Shown here: positions 9,341 to 18,949 of the stretch, piece after piece
Layout of the letters: each line of letters starts with the position of its first letter
Numbering within the stretch: the first letter of the stretch is position 1
Source of the DNA: Nemertoderma westbladi
Taxonomy: Eukaryota > Xenacoelomorpha > Nemertodermatida > Nemertodermatidae
Assembly (NCBI GenBank): GCA_032718475.1
Contig: JAUCBJ010007363.1
Location: 1 to 36,785 of the forward strand
Direction of reading: 5' to 3'
DNA: 36,785 nt
Program-made: the position numbers and the translations under genes
Notes under the pieces: model-generated
What the model was told of the DNA's origin: nothing
What the model saw: the letters and a program-made list of their open reading frames with translations, nothing else
The model's database searches: none

Positions 9341-9699
9341 GTGTTCACATGTGATCACATTGGATGAAATCTGCTTTTTCTGGTGGCCTGTACTGTATTA
9401 TTACCGGTACATTAATAAAATAAAAAATAATAATGTTCTAAAACATATACTGTAGCTAGGTTTTTTAATTTTAAAATAGCTAGTAAATTTAACAAATAAT
9501 ACAATTTGGTACCGGTGGATAAATTTTTTGTAATTACTAGCTATTTTAAATTTTAAAAATTACTAGCAATATGTTCTAGAACAATAATTTTTTTTTTAAT
9601 TTTTTTTTGTTCTAGAATAGTGTATATATTATATATTTTTTGTTCTAGAACTCTTCACTGTAACCATGGTAACAATGATTTATGTTATAAAAATGCAGT
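9341..9699 (-). repeat. Right arm of outer inverted repeat
   Basis: It is the inverted counterpart of 6710-7085, with TTCTAGAAC and ACTAGCTATTTTAAA words. It contains a palindromic GTAACCATGGTAAC (9660-9673), an X-box-like site. Confidence 0.7.
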
Positions 9700-9903
9700 C
9701 TGTTACCATAATAATAGGCTCTTACAGTACTAATTATATATTCTTATTTTCTTAATATTAAATTATTTCATTTACCACAGAAACGCTCGGCCTAGCGGTC
9801 GCAGTGGTTTCAACTGATATTAAAGTAGGTGTACCAGAAGCGTTACAGTAGTGTTACATAAATGGACTGGAAGGCCTACAGTACTGTCAACAATAATACA
9901 AAT

Positions 9904-10282
9904 TAGTTTTTAAACGGGATCCCGATCCCGGAAAACCGGGATCCCGGCAAAAAATGCAATCCCGACACTTTTGTACCGGGATCCCGAAGTATAAATAGTG
10001 AAGTTCCAGCAGAACGGAAATGTTTTGATTATATAGAATTTTTATTTCAGTAAACGTAACTATCCAGTAATCAATTATAAGATAATTGTAATATAACTTT
10101 ATCTTTCTAATATTTCAGAAGTGTAAAATAAAGTGAGTGTTATCCAAAACCCGCCACATATACTATTAACTTTGATGAATTGGATCTAAAATTGCAATCC
10201 CGATGCCGAAAAACGGGATCCCGAGAGCGATAATCCAAGTCCCGATCCCGGAAAGTCTAATCTCGTTTAAACACTAATACTA
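9904..10282. mobile_element. hAT-like MITE with GGGATCCCG subterminal repeats
   Basis: The left end TAGTTTTTAAACGGGAT matches the reverse-complemented right end TAGTATTAGTGTTTAAACGAGAT apart from a 6-bp insertion. Flanks are ATACAAAT (9896-9903) and CTACAAAT (10283-10290), a candidate 8-bp duplication with one mismatch. Both flanks of the interior carry repeated GGGATCCCG/CCCGATCCCGG palindromes. The middle is AT-rich and non-coding. The hAT assignment follows from the 8-bp duplication and is inferred. Confidence 0.6.
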
Positions 10283-11839
10283 CTACAAATTAAAATGACA
10301 AATTAATATTAATTATATTATGATATGTCGCATTAATGCAACCATACAGTATCGATTGACAACCGAACTAAATAGGAAAAATTCAAAAAATCAACGAAAC
10401 GAACTTAAAGTAACAATAAATAACGAAAATTTTGTAGAAAAAACTTCCACGGCCTTCTAATTATTCTACTACAGGACAAGAAAATTATTGAACACCAGTT
10501 TACCACTTTTGAAATATAGATACTGTTTATCACATTTATTTTTATTCTAGATTATTAATTTAATTAATAATTTATCCGGTTAATAAACACCACTGTAGCA
10601 TTGTCATATCCCTTAATGTTTTAAATTAATCTTTTTCCACCCAGCAAACGTTTGCGACCAAATTATTATCAACCAAATTAAAATACTGTCAATAGATGTG
10701 CGAATATGACTTCACATGATTATATTTACTGTAGCTACAGTACTGTATATCTCTGAAACAAACTCAGTTGAAAATATGAACTAATCTCACACGGTTGTGG
10801 ACCCACCTCGCGCTACTTCATTGTGGGCGAGCCTCGTAGTCAGAGAGCCTTGGCATACCGGTTCATATAGGGCAAGTGGTGCTGGTGGATGTCCGTCCGT
10901 CTGTCTGTCTGTTTGGTAAATGGCGTTTGACTTTTCCGCGTAGATTTACTCTACGCGTAGGCTACGCGTAGGCGATGGAATGCAGTTTCGCGTAGGTAAT
11001 AAACTTTTGCGTAGGCATTAGGCAACCAATGAATGAATCGAACTAGAGCCTTTAAAAAGAGGGGTAAATTCAAATATGCTCAATCCTAAAACAGTACAGC
11101 AGCCTGGAGTCGGCAGTACTGTTGCAGGGATGTAATCTATCTTAGGAGATGCTATGACGACGGCACCGACGAATCTGCGCCTATCCCTACAGCATACGTA
11201 AACCGGCATAGAACATTCTTTTTATCACAATTCGAAATGATGCGCCGAACGTGTTCGGCGAACTTATATAACTTTCAAAAGGACAGACCTTAGACCTTAC
11301 CTTATTGCAGCTTGACAACGCATTCAGATCAGAATCATTCAAAAGCCCAACGTCAGCCAAGCCAAATACATAATACTGTACTACAATCGCAGTCCTGCTC
11401 TGACAACGTATTCCTGTAATAACGCTAAACTTGCCATTCGCTTAATAAAACAAAGAACGTCGTGAAAATAATGTTCCATTTAAAAATAAAATTACGTATT
11501 TTATACGTATATTAGACTTTCATTTTAGTTCAGACTTTCATACCGAAATAAGTCAGTAAGTCGGTCAATCACAGATGAAATTAAACCAAAACTTGGTAGG
11601 TCAGCTGCAGCTACGTCGTATACAGTCTCGTGCTGCGCGAAGGCCCCACGAACGTGTTACAGTAGTTCGAGACACACACCACGTGGACACTAAACCGGAT
11701 TAATGTGCCAGCAGCGTCATGGACTTAGCGTCCCAACCCAATCCCACTACAGTACTACAGTTTCATTTAGCAATATGAAGGAATGACAGGTGGTTTTCGG
11801 ATTAGTTAAGATTTTTATAAACCGTTTAAAACCTGATAG
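10283..11839. other. Non-coding stretch with small repeats
   Basis: No supported gene. GTCCGTCCGTCTGTCTGTCTG forms a short tetranucleotide tract near 10890-10913. A cluster of CGCGTAG/TGCGTAG heptamers in both orientations occupies about 10937-11015. The rest is AT-rich. The region just left of 11840 is downstream of the methyltransferase gene; I found no clear poly(A) signal for it. Confidence 0.5.
10937..11015. repeat. CGCGTAG heptamer cluster
   Basis: Five or more CGCGTAG or TGCGTAG words, including the palindromic CTACGCGTAG, fall within 80 bp. They may be a remnant of a MITE end; the purpose is unknown. Confidence 0.5.
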
Positions 11840-12688
11840 TTAATGCCGTTCTGCCAGAATGACCACTGAATCTCCAATATTCCGCCTGTTTTCCATACAA
11901 TTAGCTACCAATGACTCCCACTCACCACTAGACATAGCTTCCTCTAACCTCTTCACATAAACATCTTCCTCAGACACATCGAACATAGAAAATCCAGACA
12001 GAGTCGACCTGAATCTTTTATCCTTAACTTCGTTATAGTTGAGGTTGTCTTCGCATATAATACTTTGGAATACGGGAATCTTCGTTACGCTAGAAAACCC
12101 TGCCTCTAAAAAAATATCTTGAAAAGTCGCGAAAGGCGGTAAACGTTCATCGAATATTTGCAGAACTCTCTCTGGGAAGAAGAGGAGGTACCAAGCTGAT
12201 AGGGAATTCCCGCGATATTGTTCCGCTACTAGAGTTTGGACACCGATCGCTTTAACTGAACCGAGGCGTTTGGCCACGGAAAATAAAGTTTCTCTGGTGA
12301 TTGCGTGACCAGATCCGGGTACTTCTACGTGGTGAAGCACAAAGTTAAACAAAACAGCATCAATAGTGGAGTCATCAACGGGTATATCAGGTAAAGTTGC
12401 TTCTATAAAACCACCAATCCTTCCATCTTTCAGGTACGAATCGAGTTTATTCTTAGCTTTTTCCAGCATGTCTACATTCGCGTCTAATAAAGTAACTTTG
12501 CCGATCCCCGATCGTAACAACTCCAGCGAGTAATTACCAGTACCGCAACCCGCGTCTAAAACATGGATATCGCTTATTGGTTTACCGCACATTCTGGGTA
12601 GTTCGCGAATATACGTCGGTGCTGCTGAAGGAATTCTCGTGGCGTCATAATTGAGGCTAACATTCGTGTAATTTTCATAGTTGCTCAT
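11840..12688 (-). CDS. Class I SAM-dependent methyltransferase, single exon
   Basis: The 282-aa protein transfers a methyl group from S-adenosylmethionine; the substrate cannot be told from sequence. The Rossmann-type motif I is clear: VLDAGCGTGNY at residues 43-53. An acidic residue ends the second strand (LLDAN, D69) and a hydrophobic strand-4 segment follows (DAVLFNFVLHHV, 110-121). The length and the variable C-terminal half (170-282) fit the Methyltransf_11/25-type cytosolic enzymes. There is no signal peptide or membrane segment. I start at the ATG at 12688; a two-codon upstream extension would begin with TTG. The frame is intact and intronless, which in an animal suggests a retrogene or a laterally acquired gene, but no poly(A) tail or flanking duplication was seen. 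No neighbour within 6 kb informs its role. Confidence 0.88.
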   Translation of the reverse strand: MSNYENYTNVSLNYDATRIPSAAPTYIRELPRMCGKPISDIHVLDAGCGTGNYSLELLRSGIGKVTLLDANVDMLEKAKNKLDSYLKDGRIGGFIEATLPDIPVDDSTIDAVLFNFVLHHVEVPGSGHAITRETLFSVAKRLGSVKAIGVQTLVAEQYRGNSLSAWYLLFFPERVLQIFDERLPPFATFQDIFLEAGFSSVTKIPVFQSIICEDNLNYNEVKDKRFRSTLSGFSMFDVSEEDVYVKRLEEAMSSGEWESLVANCMENRRNIGDSVVILAERH

Positions 12689-13552
12689 TATCAATAATTA
12701 CTATTATACTAAATAAATAGTAAAATGCTCTCCAGTATTGTTATTCGTAAACCAAAAATAATAATGTAGACTCTATAAAGATTTTTTGTGAGAACGTCAA
12801 GTAAAAAATCTTACCGGTAGTTTGTAGTTACTGTACTAGACTTTGTATGAAATCATCGCAGTAATGACTTGGACTTTATATTCCCGGTATTGTACTGTTG
12901 TAGCGTGCAGTTGGTACTACGGTACTTTGCTCTCAACAATAGCCTTAATTGGCTTGTGATTAACAATAAACAATAGATACCGGTATTAGTAATCAGTATA
13001 ATGATGGGTCGGTGGATTTTTACAAGCAACTGAAGGCATAACAGGCCAACAGGAAATGACATTAGACTAGAGTGAAGTCCTGGAGTAAGAAAGAAAGGTT
13101 AAAAAAACAAAGAAATAGGCGACATGAGTGCAGTAACTAACCATACCGGTTGCTTGAAGCACCTTTAAAAGTAGCCAACCTGGCAACAAACCAAACTGGT
13201 TGATTTGCTGAGAGAACTCTTTGCTAATTTAATTTAATAGTAAATAATTTTGTACATAGAATTTTGTGATATATAAGTAAACATATAACCAGTACAGTAT
13301 ACAGCATACATACAGACCAGTAAAAAACACAACAAAAAGCACGAAATAGTAGATATTGAAAATTTATTATACTATACAAAAAGTACACAAAAAATATAAT
13401 TATTAGGCGAAATGACTGGTATAAAGGGCAACTTAACTGGTACAAATGTAACTTAAGATATCATTTAGTTCAGATTTTTCGAAGCCGGGGACAGACAATT
13501 GTTGTGCCTGCATTCAATTAATTATATACAAATATTTACAAAAGTTGACTTA

Positions 13553-13573
13553 AGGTCATTGACCTTAAGGTCA
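13553..13573. promoter_or_regulatory. Nested nuclear-receptor half-sites (IR1 plus ER2)
   Basis: AGGTCA-T-TGACCT (13553-13565) is a perfect inverted repeat with one spacer base. The TGACCT then forms TGACCT-TA-AGGTCA, an everted repeat with two spacer bases. IR1 sites bind EcR/FXR-type receptor dimers with RXR. It lies about 0.9 kb upstream of the methyltransferase ATG. It may be chance within a palindrome. Confidence 0.25.
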
Positions 13574-14294
13574 TTACTATACCGTTGAAGTGAAGAACAC
13601 AATTTAAACGTCAAGTTATAAAAATATGGCACTTTATTACATTTATACCGAATAAGTTCTAAATTTGCACCACAAACTGTACGGCAAACCAAAAATGATA
13701 CAAAGCCAAGAAAACGCAATGCGGGTTTACGTGACAGCATAACGCTGTGCGCGAATTGCTCAAACCTACTGCATATCATACAGTATACAGAAGACCACGG
13801 ATGGGGTAAATCCATCAACCCCTCAAACCATAAAACGGTGATTATTATTTATAATACGGACGTTTATGTTCCAGGATGTAAGTAAACGTAGACAGTCGCC
13901 AGACCAAATGTCCGACAAGGGGCTACCATAGAAATGTTTGGAATGGTTGCATGCACGTTGTGAGTAAACCGTATCTGGGTACGCAAAACTAAACTCTTTC
14001 CTTGAGCTGATTAATTTAACAATAAAATTAACGCGTTTTACCTGTAAATCCTTAATAATATACTACATGTAGTATTACCTAAATGCACAGACATGTCTTA
14101 CGCAGGGAAGTACAACACCCTTCACGACTCTACAGTAATTTATGGATCCCATATATTAACCTCGGCAACATGTCATTTACAAAAGTCAATTTTCCAATAA
14201 TTCTACAGTCTTCTAACCTTGACCTGACGCTGACCTACCCCCCTCATATCAGCATCCTCGATTCCATTGTACAGTAGGCTGTCTGTAAAACCCG

Positions 14295-14308
14295 GTTACC
14301 ATGGCAAC
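14295..14308. promoter_or_regulatory. X-box-like motif
   Basis: GTTACCATGGCAAC matches the RFX X-box pattern on both halves. No start of a recognised gene lies close by. Confidence 0.3.
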
Positions 14309-14440
14309 TATTTCAAAAACGTGTTTTAATCGTCCTTTTACAGTAAAAATCCGAAAAATATAACCAGTGATTAATAAGTGTTCCCGATTTTCAAAATTCA
14401 TGGGGAATTATAATAACTATTTACATACTTGTGTGTAAAG

Positions 14441-14483
14441 CAAGGACTACTGAAGAAAGTAGTCAGTACTTCAGTAGTCCTTG
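14441..14483. mobile_element. 43-bp palindromic mini-element with exact 8-bp duplication
   Basis: The arms CAAGGACTACTGAAG (14441-14455) and CTTCAGTAGTCCTTG (14469-14483) are perfect complements around a 13-nt loop. GTGTAAAG flanks both sides exactly (14433-14440 and 14484-14491). An 8-bp duplication and a CAAGG start suit a hAT end pair reduced to little more than its terminal repeats. No other features are present. Confidence 0.7.
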
Positions 14484-14876
14484 GTGTAAAGTAACACTTT
14501 ACAGTGTGATGATCCGAGTGGCTTTGTTACACGAACGAACGTTAGTGAGTGAGTGAAAATAAAGCCACGAGGATTAGAACACTGTAAAGTACTTTGCAAC
14601 GAGTATGTATGTAGTTTTATCCAAAATTTTAACATTACGAAATGATTGTACATATACATTATAAGTGATAGAAACTGCACAAATTATATTAGTTGCTGTA
14701 TAAATAAATGTAAAAATGACATAAATTATGTTATAAATTACTTAGCTAATATTTATGGTGGCGTTTGGAGCCATGTTATAATAATATAGCTAGGCCCTAC
14801 TGGATATTAATAGCTATACCCCGCCTACCGGTGGGTAATGCAGTAGGCCTATCTGGCTGTCAGACAAATTTCCACC

Positions 14877-14967
14877 TATTGTTTACGTGGTATCCAATGA
14901 CGGCGTTAAGTAATGTCCCCTTAGTGGACATTACTTAACGCCGTCACGGGTTACCACGTAAACAATA
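14877..14967. repeat. Hairpin with 42-bp arms (GGCGTTAAGTAATGTCC)
   Basis: The arms at 14877-14918 and 14926-14967 match at all but four or five positions; the loop is 7 nt. The inner 20 bp of each arm (GACGGCGTTAAGTAATGTCC) are perfect. A partial third copy, ACGGCGTTGAGTAATGTTAC, lies at about 15060-15080. No target duplication was found. Confidence 0.75.
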
Positions 14968-15930
14968 ACACCAAATACAATACTAAATGTACAGGCCAAT
15001 ACAATGCTGTAATGTGCTCTAAGGTTGTAAAGTGCCAAATAACAACTCGCTGTTAATACTAACGGCGTTGAGTAATGTTACAATTTTGGAATAAATATAT
15101 TGTACATGGCCGCTCCTGATTTCTAGTTGTGGATCCACTTAAACAGCTAATGGTAGTCCTGTAAACAATGGCGAAATGCCACACAGCCAAATTTAATATA
15201 GTTTTGAACAATCTAACAAAATTCCAAATCATGTAAATAAAAAAATGAAAGGTACGGTAATTACCTACTCCTGGGCCATTTATGGAACTTTTGTCCAGAA
15301 CGTCCACATAGGCCCTACTGTTTGTAGGCTACTCTCATCTAATGTACGCGGTTGATTAATATTTAACAATAATATCTGTTCGATAAAGGGGCTACAAACA
15401 CTGTTACACATCCTGTATTTTCGATTAAAATGCGTTAGAACCATTCTATGAATGTGAATGTGAAAAATCTAAATGTTGATATTACTGTACTTTTCAAATT
15501 TAAAACATATAAGTGATTTAAACGGACAAGACTAATTATCTTGTAGTTGAAATGGTGTTGTGTACACTGTTGTACAGTAGTTTGCTGTACGGTTAACTGA
15601 ATCATGGACTAGGAATGGAGGTTTGTCAGTTTGTGTAGGGGTGGGACTCTTGGCGCGAATTGGGATAGATTTGCCTAAGGCAATTTTGGCCGGGTGGGCA
15701 CTACGGACTAGGCGAATATGCCCCGCGGGAGGCATTACACACTAGGCGATCATGCCCGGTGGGGCATATTTCACAAGGGGACAATTTCGACTGGTACAGA
15801 AGGATGAGGATGTTTCCATGCGTTGATTTATGCTGTCAATTAGATATCGTAATTCGCAATCTCTATCTGTTGTGTCATTGTAATATGGATTTAGTTCTGT
15901 AATAAATTATTATGAACTTTTGCACCATGA
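14968..15930. other. Non-coding stretch
   Basis: No supported gene. Around 15715-15770 the words ATGCCCCGCGGGAGGCAT and ATGCCCGGTGGGGCAT form two small adjacent hairpins. Confidence 0.5.
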
Positions 15931-16107
15931 TGGAGACGATGCGAGCACCACACGCCCCTTCACAACTTCACCCTAGCGACATATGGAGAGTCTAATTCCA
16001 CCCTCCTTGATGGAAACCAGACCTTCCTATCGGATGAGGGTGTTCAACAGGAGGACCAGGACAGACTGCCACTCTTTAGTGATGGTACAATGTTAGCTAT
16101 CAGTGTC
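15931..16107 (+). other. Unrecognised 59-codon open stretch
   Basis: It is open between TGA (15928) and TGA (16108). The translation includes LHNFTLATYGESNSTLLDG and DEGVQQEDQDRLPLFSDG. It marks the start of a less AT-rich block (about 15930-16800) that looks like a decayed gene or retroelement. No family is recognised and no ATG lies near its start. Confidence 0.2.
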
Positions 16108-16577
16108 TGATACCTGGATGTTGGAGAACTGTTGGTGGTGGTTAACTACTATGCCTGGTAGTCTTGGTCATTGATTCGTGTGGAAGATTTTGCCTCTGCA
16201 AGAATACAATAACCACCACTGGACCTGCTGTGAATGCTAGGTGCCCCGATTGGAGACTGCGCCAAATCACCCTGCTTAAGGTGTGGGGCATCACCACCTC
16301 GTGGGATGGACGGTCTCGTTTGTACGTTTGAGACATGGCAGTTTGAATGCACAACCTTCCTGACTTATTTGGCAGACTGTGCAGTTCTCTCTAGCCTTCT
16401 GCTTGGACCCCAAACCTGGCAGCCAATTTGAACCACATCTCTAGGAATGCTTTGCTTCTCGCCTTCAGCTACGGTATAACGACGTTCGTGAGTGCATGGA
16501 TGGCTACGTCCATGACTAAAATGTTGGTACTCTTCGCCATCACTGCACTGCATCATCCATGATTATCGCCCATCTAA

Positions 16578-16760
16578 ACTCACTTGATGACCCTGCTGCC
16601 AGCTTTTGGCTCAATTGTTGCCAAGGCTGTGGTGTTATCTCATCGAACAAGGTGCTGTCGTTGTGGCAGTACAATAGTAACGGATCTCCATGGGCTTTAC
16701 TGCCAGTCTAGTTCTACTGGCACTCCCCAGTTGCTGGTTAGCTGTATGTGGTGCTGTTAC
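16578..16760 (+). pseudogene. Retroelement-like C-terminal zinc-motif remnant
   Basis: A 61-codon open piece reads VVLSHRTRCCRCGSTIV and then TDLHGLYCQSSSTGTPQ. It resembles a CxCG...D..GLHGL.C..S.G motif that I recall at the end of some invertebrate reverse-transcriptase proteins. The expected following part is missing and frames before and after are broken. The call is from memory of the motif only. It may belong with the open stretch at 15931-16107. Confidence 0.3.
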
Positions 16761-16763
16761 TGA

Positions 16764-17658
16764 TGATATGAAACATAACTACTTCGCCCAGCCACATAAA
16801 GTCCATGTAAGAAAGTTGGAGACACATACGTCATGGCTTAATAAACTCTCACTGTATTAATGTGCTGAACTTTAGATTAAACGCAACAAAATTTATTTAT
16901 TTATTTCATACATCTAATTACATGGATATAAAATACAGTAATATTTAATTACTATTATGAAATTACTTTAACTGATACAGTGTAACTGTTTTTATCTAAA
17001 TTGATATTATGCGAAAACCATTTTTTTAGATAACGGAATAGTCGGGGAAGGTTTAAAGTCACCTTACAAATAAACAGGAAAGTGCTAGATTATACTGTAC
17101 CACTGCACACTGAACACATTAGCCCCTAAGAACTGTGTATAATGATTAATTTGGCCTAGATAAATAATGAATAAAGATAAATATATGTAATATATGATAA
17201 ATAATGATATTTGCAGAATTAAAGGACATTGACCCCATGCCAATTAATTATTCCATTAGAGACTAATTGGATGGTAAATACAATGGGCCTATTAATTATT
17301 GCACCTGGTACCATGAAGGAATACTGTTTCTAGCGGTTCAGCATAATCTAGTACTGTATAATATTAATATGACTATATATAATACAATAATAATATAATA
17401 ATATGAAGTTAATTAAATTCTGCATAGTATGTATTTCGTAGTTTACACAGAGAACTTAAATCATTACACTAAAATAACGATTTATTACTTATAATAAAAT
17501 AGATCTCCAACTGACCTAGATGTGTATAAATTGCGAGAGAGATGAGCACTTGGGAGGTTTTAATTATATATACCAAAGGCAACCCGTCAAAATTATTCGA
17601 AAATTCAAATAATATATGAACTTAATAATAGGTGAAACGAGATTTGTATTTTGTATAA
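16764..17658. other. Non-coding stretch
   Basis: AT-rich sequence without a recognised feature. The words CCAATTAATTATTCCATTA and TAATTGG near 17240-17270 form a weak inverted pair. Confidence 0.5.
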
Positions 17659-18658
17659 CTAGAAAGCCAGCAAGCTGGCTGGAAGGAGCCCGGGGGAAAA
17701 ATCCTAGCCAAGACTATTACAAAGAACTATGTCAGTCAGCAGTAAGTAAACTAAAATTGTCTAAACTGCAAGGCGTGAGGCTAGCTGACTTTGTGGCTCG
17801 CCCCACATAATAAAAAATGCAACTTAGCTACCACTAACAAAAATATAATATGAAGCAAATAATTTCATTATCAAGAACGTTTACAAGATATAAGATGCGA
17901 TTACCGAATATTTATAAAAAATGCCCATGATGCACAACCAGATAAATAACAACGAATAGAGCCAAATAACAAATTTAGTTTCCTTCTATAGATAGGTATT
18001 ACCCCGTCGTCAAGCGGAATATCTCTTCCCAGTGAATTCTATGTGAATATGTAATATAGGTACTCCTTAGGCGGTAGGCCAGAGCGGGCTCCTTAAATAC
18101 ATGCAACTACTGTATTATAGTGTAGGTCAACTATAAAACATTTTGCAATCCACAGTGAGTATCGACTGCAATAGGACACAACACACTGCTTTGTGTAACT
18201 AAAATTCATTCTCCTGATCCACCCCCTAACATAGCAGAGTGAGTAACCTTATTGTAGATATACCCTTAGGAAGCACTGGGAGAGCAATCAGCTTATGGGG
18301 TAATACATTAGAAACCAACAGCTTATGTGTGAGTAAACATTGCCTTTCCTTATAGCCTACTAGTAAAACTTGGCAACCAACACGTTTTTCTATGACTGTG
18401 TATAACATATTAAGCCATATTTCATCATGAACACCAGCTGTTATTTTACCATTGCTTTTAATTTCGCGACAAAACAATGTCAAAAAACTAAATATATCGA
18501 ATACCACACATAGAATCGATCTGAAATTTTGTAACGCGATTATGAACCACCAAAGCAATGTACTTGCAAAATTTCATCAAAATCGCCAGGAAGGAAGTGC
18601 CTTAACCTAGATAATTATCAGTCAGTCAGTATGTCAGTTAGTGTAATGTATCCTGAGA
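17659..18658 (-). mobile_element. Helitron-like non-autonomous element, 1 kb
   Basis: Read on the minus strand it starts A|TCTCAGGATACATTACAC (at 18658). It passes a CTGACTGACTG tract and CGATTTTGATGAAATTTT (18585-18568), then GCAATGGTAAAATAACA (18455-18439). It ends in the hairpin AGCCAGC-TT-GCTGGCT (17680-17665) followed by TTCTAG|T, with CTAG at 17662-17659. The TC start, CTAG end, subterminal hairpin and A|T insertion site all fit Helitrons. There is no Rep/helicase frame. The open frame at 18226-18558 shows no motif. Confidence 0.65.
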
Positions 18659-18723
18659 TTTTTTACAGAAAGTATCCCTGAGATTCTTACAGTAAGTATC
18701 CCGCTGTCAAGCGGGCTCCTAAT
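18635..18723. repeat. Short repeats and second Helitron-type terminal hairpin
   Basis: GTATCCTGAGATT..TTACAG(A/T)AA repeats about every 25 bp (18648, 18672, 18697). The last copy leads into the hairpin CCCGCT-GTCA-AGCGGG (18700-18715), followed by CTCCTAAT, a CTRRT-like end on the plus strand (18719-18723). It may be the end of another, older element abutting the one on the minus strand. Confidence 0.4.
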
Positions 18724-18949
18724 AATATTTATGAATAGTGATGAGTGGAGATAATGCTTGATTATAAAAGGGCGGTATTTCAAACTCACGACCCCCTCTC
18801 TATAAGAAAGCCTAACCATTTAGCTGGATAAATCTGATCCTGAGTAGACGATTACTAAAATAATAAATGATTATTAATAAGCATTCATTCTTTGCTATGA
18901 ATCATATAATTACAATAACTTATAATGCATTTTTAATTAAATAGTTAAA

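Larger units (their letters stand above)
6710..9699. mobile_element. Outer element with about 370-bp inverted arms, filled by younger insertions
   Basis: The arm at 6710-7085 and the reverse complement of 9341-9699 share ACTGCATTTTTA, GTTACYATGG, GAAGAGTTCTA, ATTCTAGAACA, AAAATAGCTAGTAAATTTAA, a CAATTTGGTA-like word, and ACAGTACAGGCCACCAGAAAA, in the same order. Without the inner insertion (7364-9025) the element would be about 1.3 kb. No transposase is seen. No target duplication was identified. Confidence 0.65.
12689..14432. other. Non-coding stretch upstream of the methyltransferase
   Basis: AT-rich with no supported gene. Open frames of 60-100 codons here show no recognisable domains. 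It holds the nuclear-receptor-like palindrome at 13553-13573 and an X-box-like site at 14295-14308, listed separately. Confidence 0.5.

Noticed and set aside
9785-9825. tRNA-like words (GGCCTAGCGG, GGTTTCAAC)
   Set aside because: The spacing is far too short for A and B boxes and no cloverleaf can be drawn.
13522-13818. Minus-strand 98-codon frame
   Set aside because: No domain, no homologue pattern recognised, and composition like the surrounding non-coding DNA.
18226-18558. Minus-strand 110-codon frame
   Set aside because: It lies wholly inside the Helitron-like element and resembles no transposon protein; a hydrophobic start alone is weak evidence.
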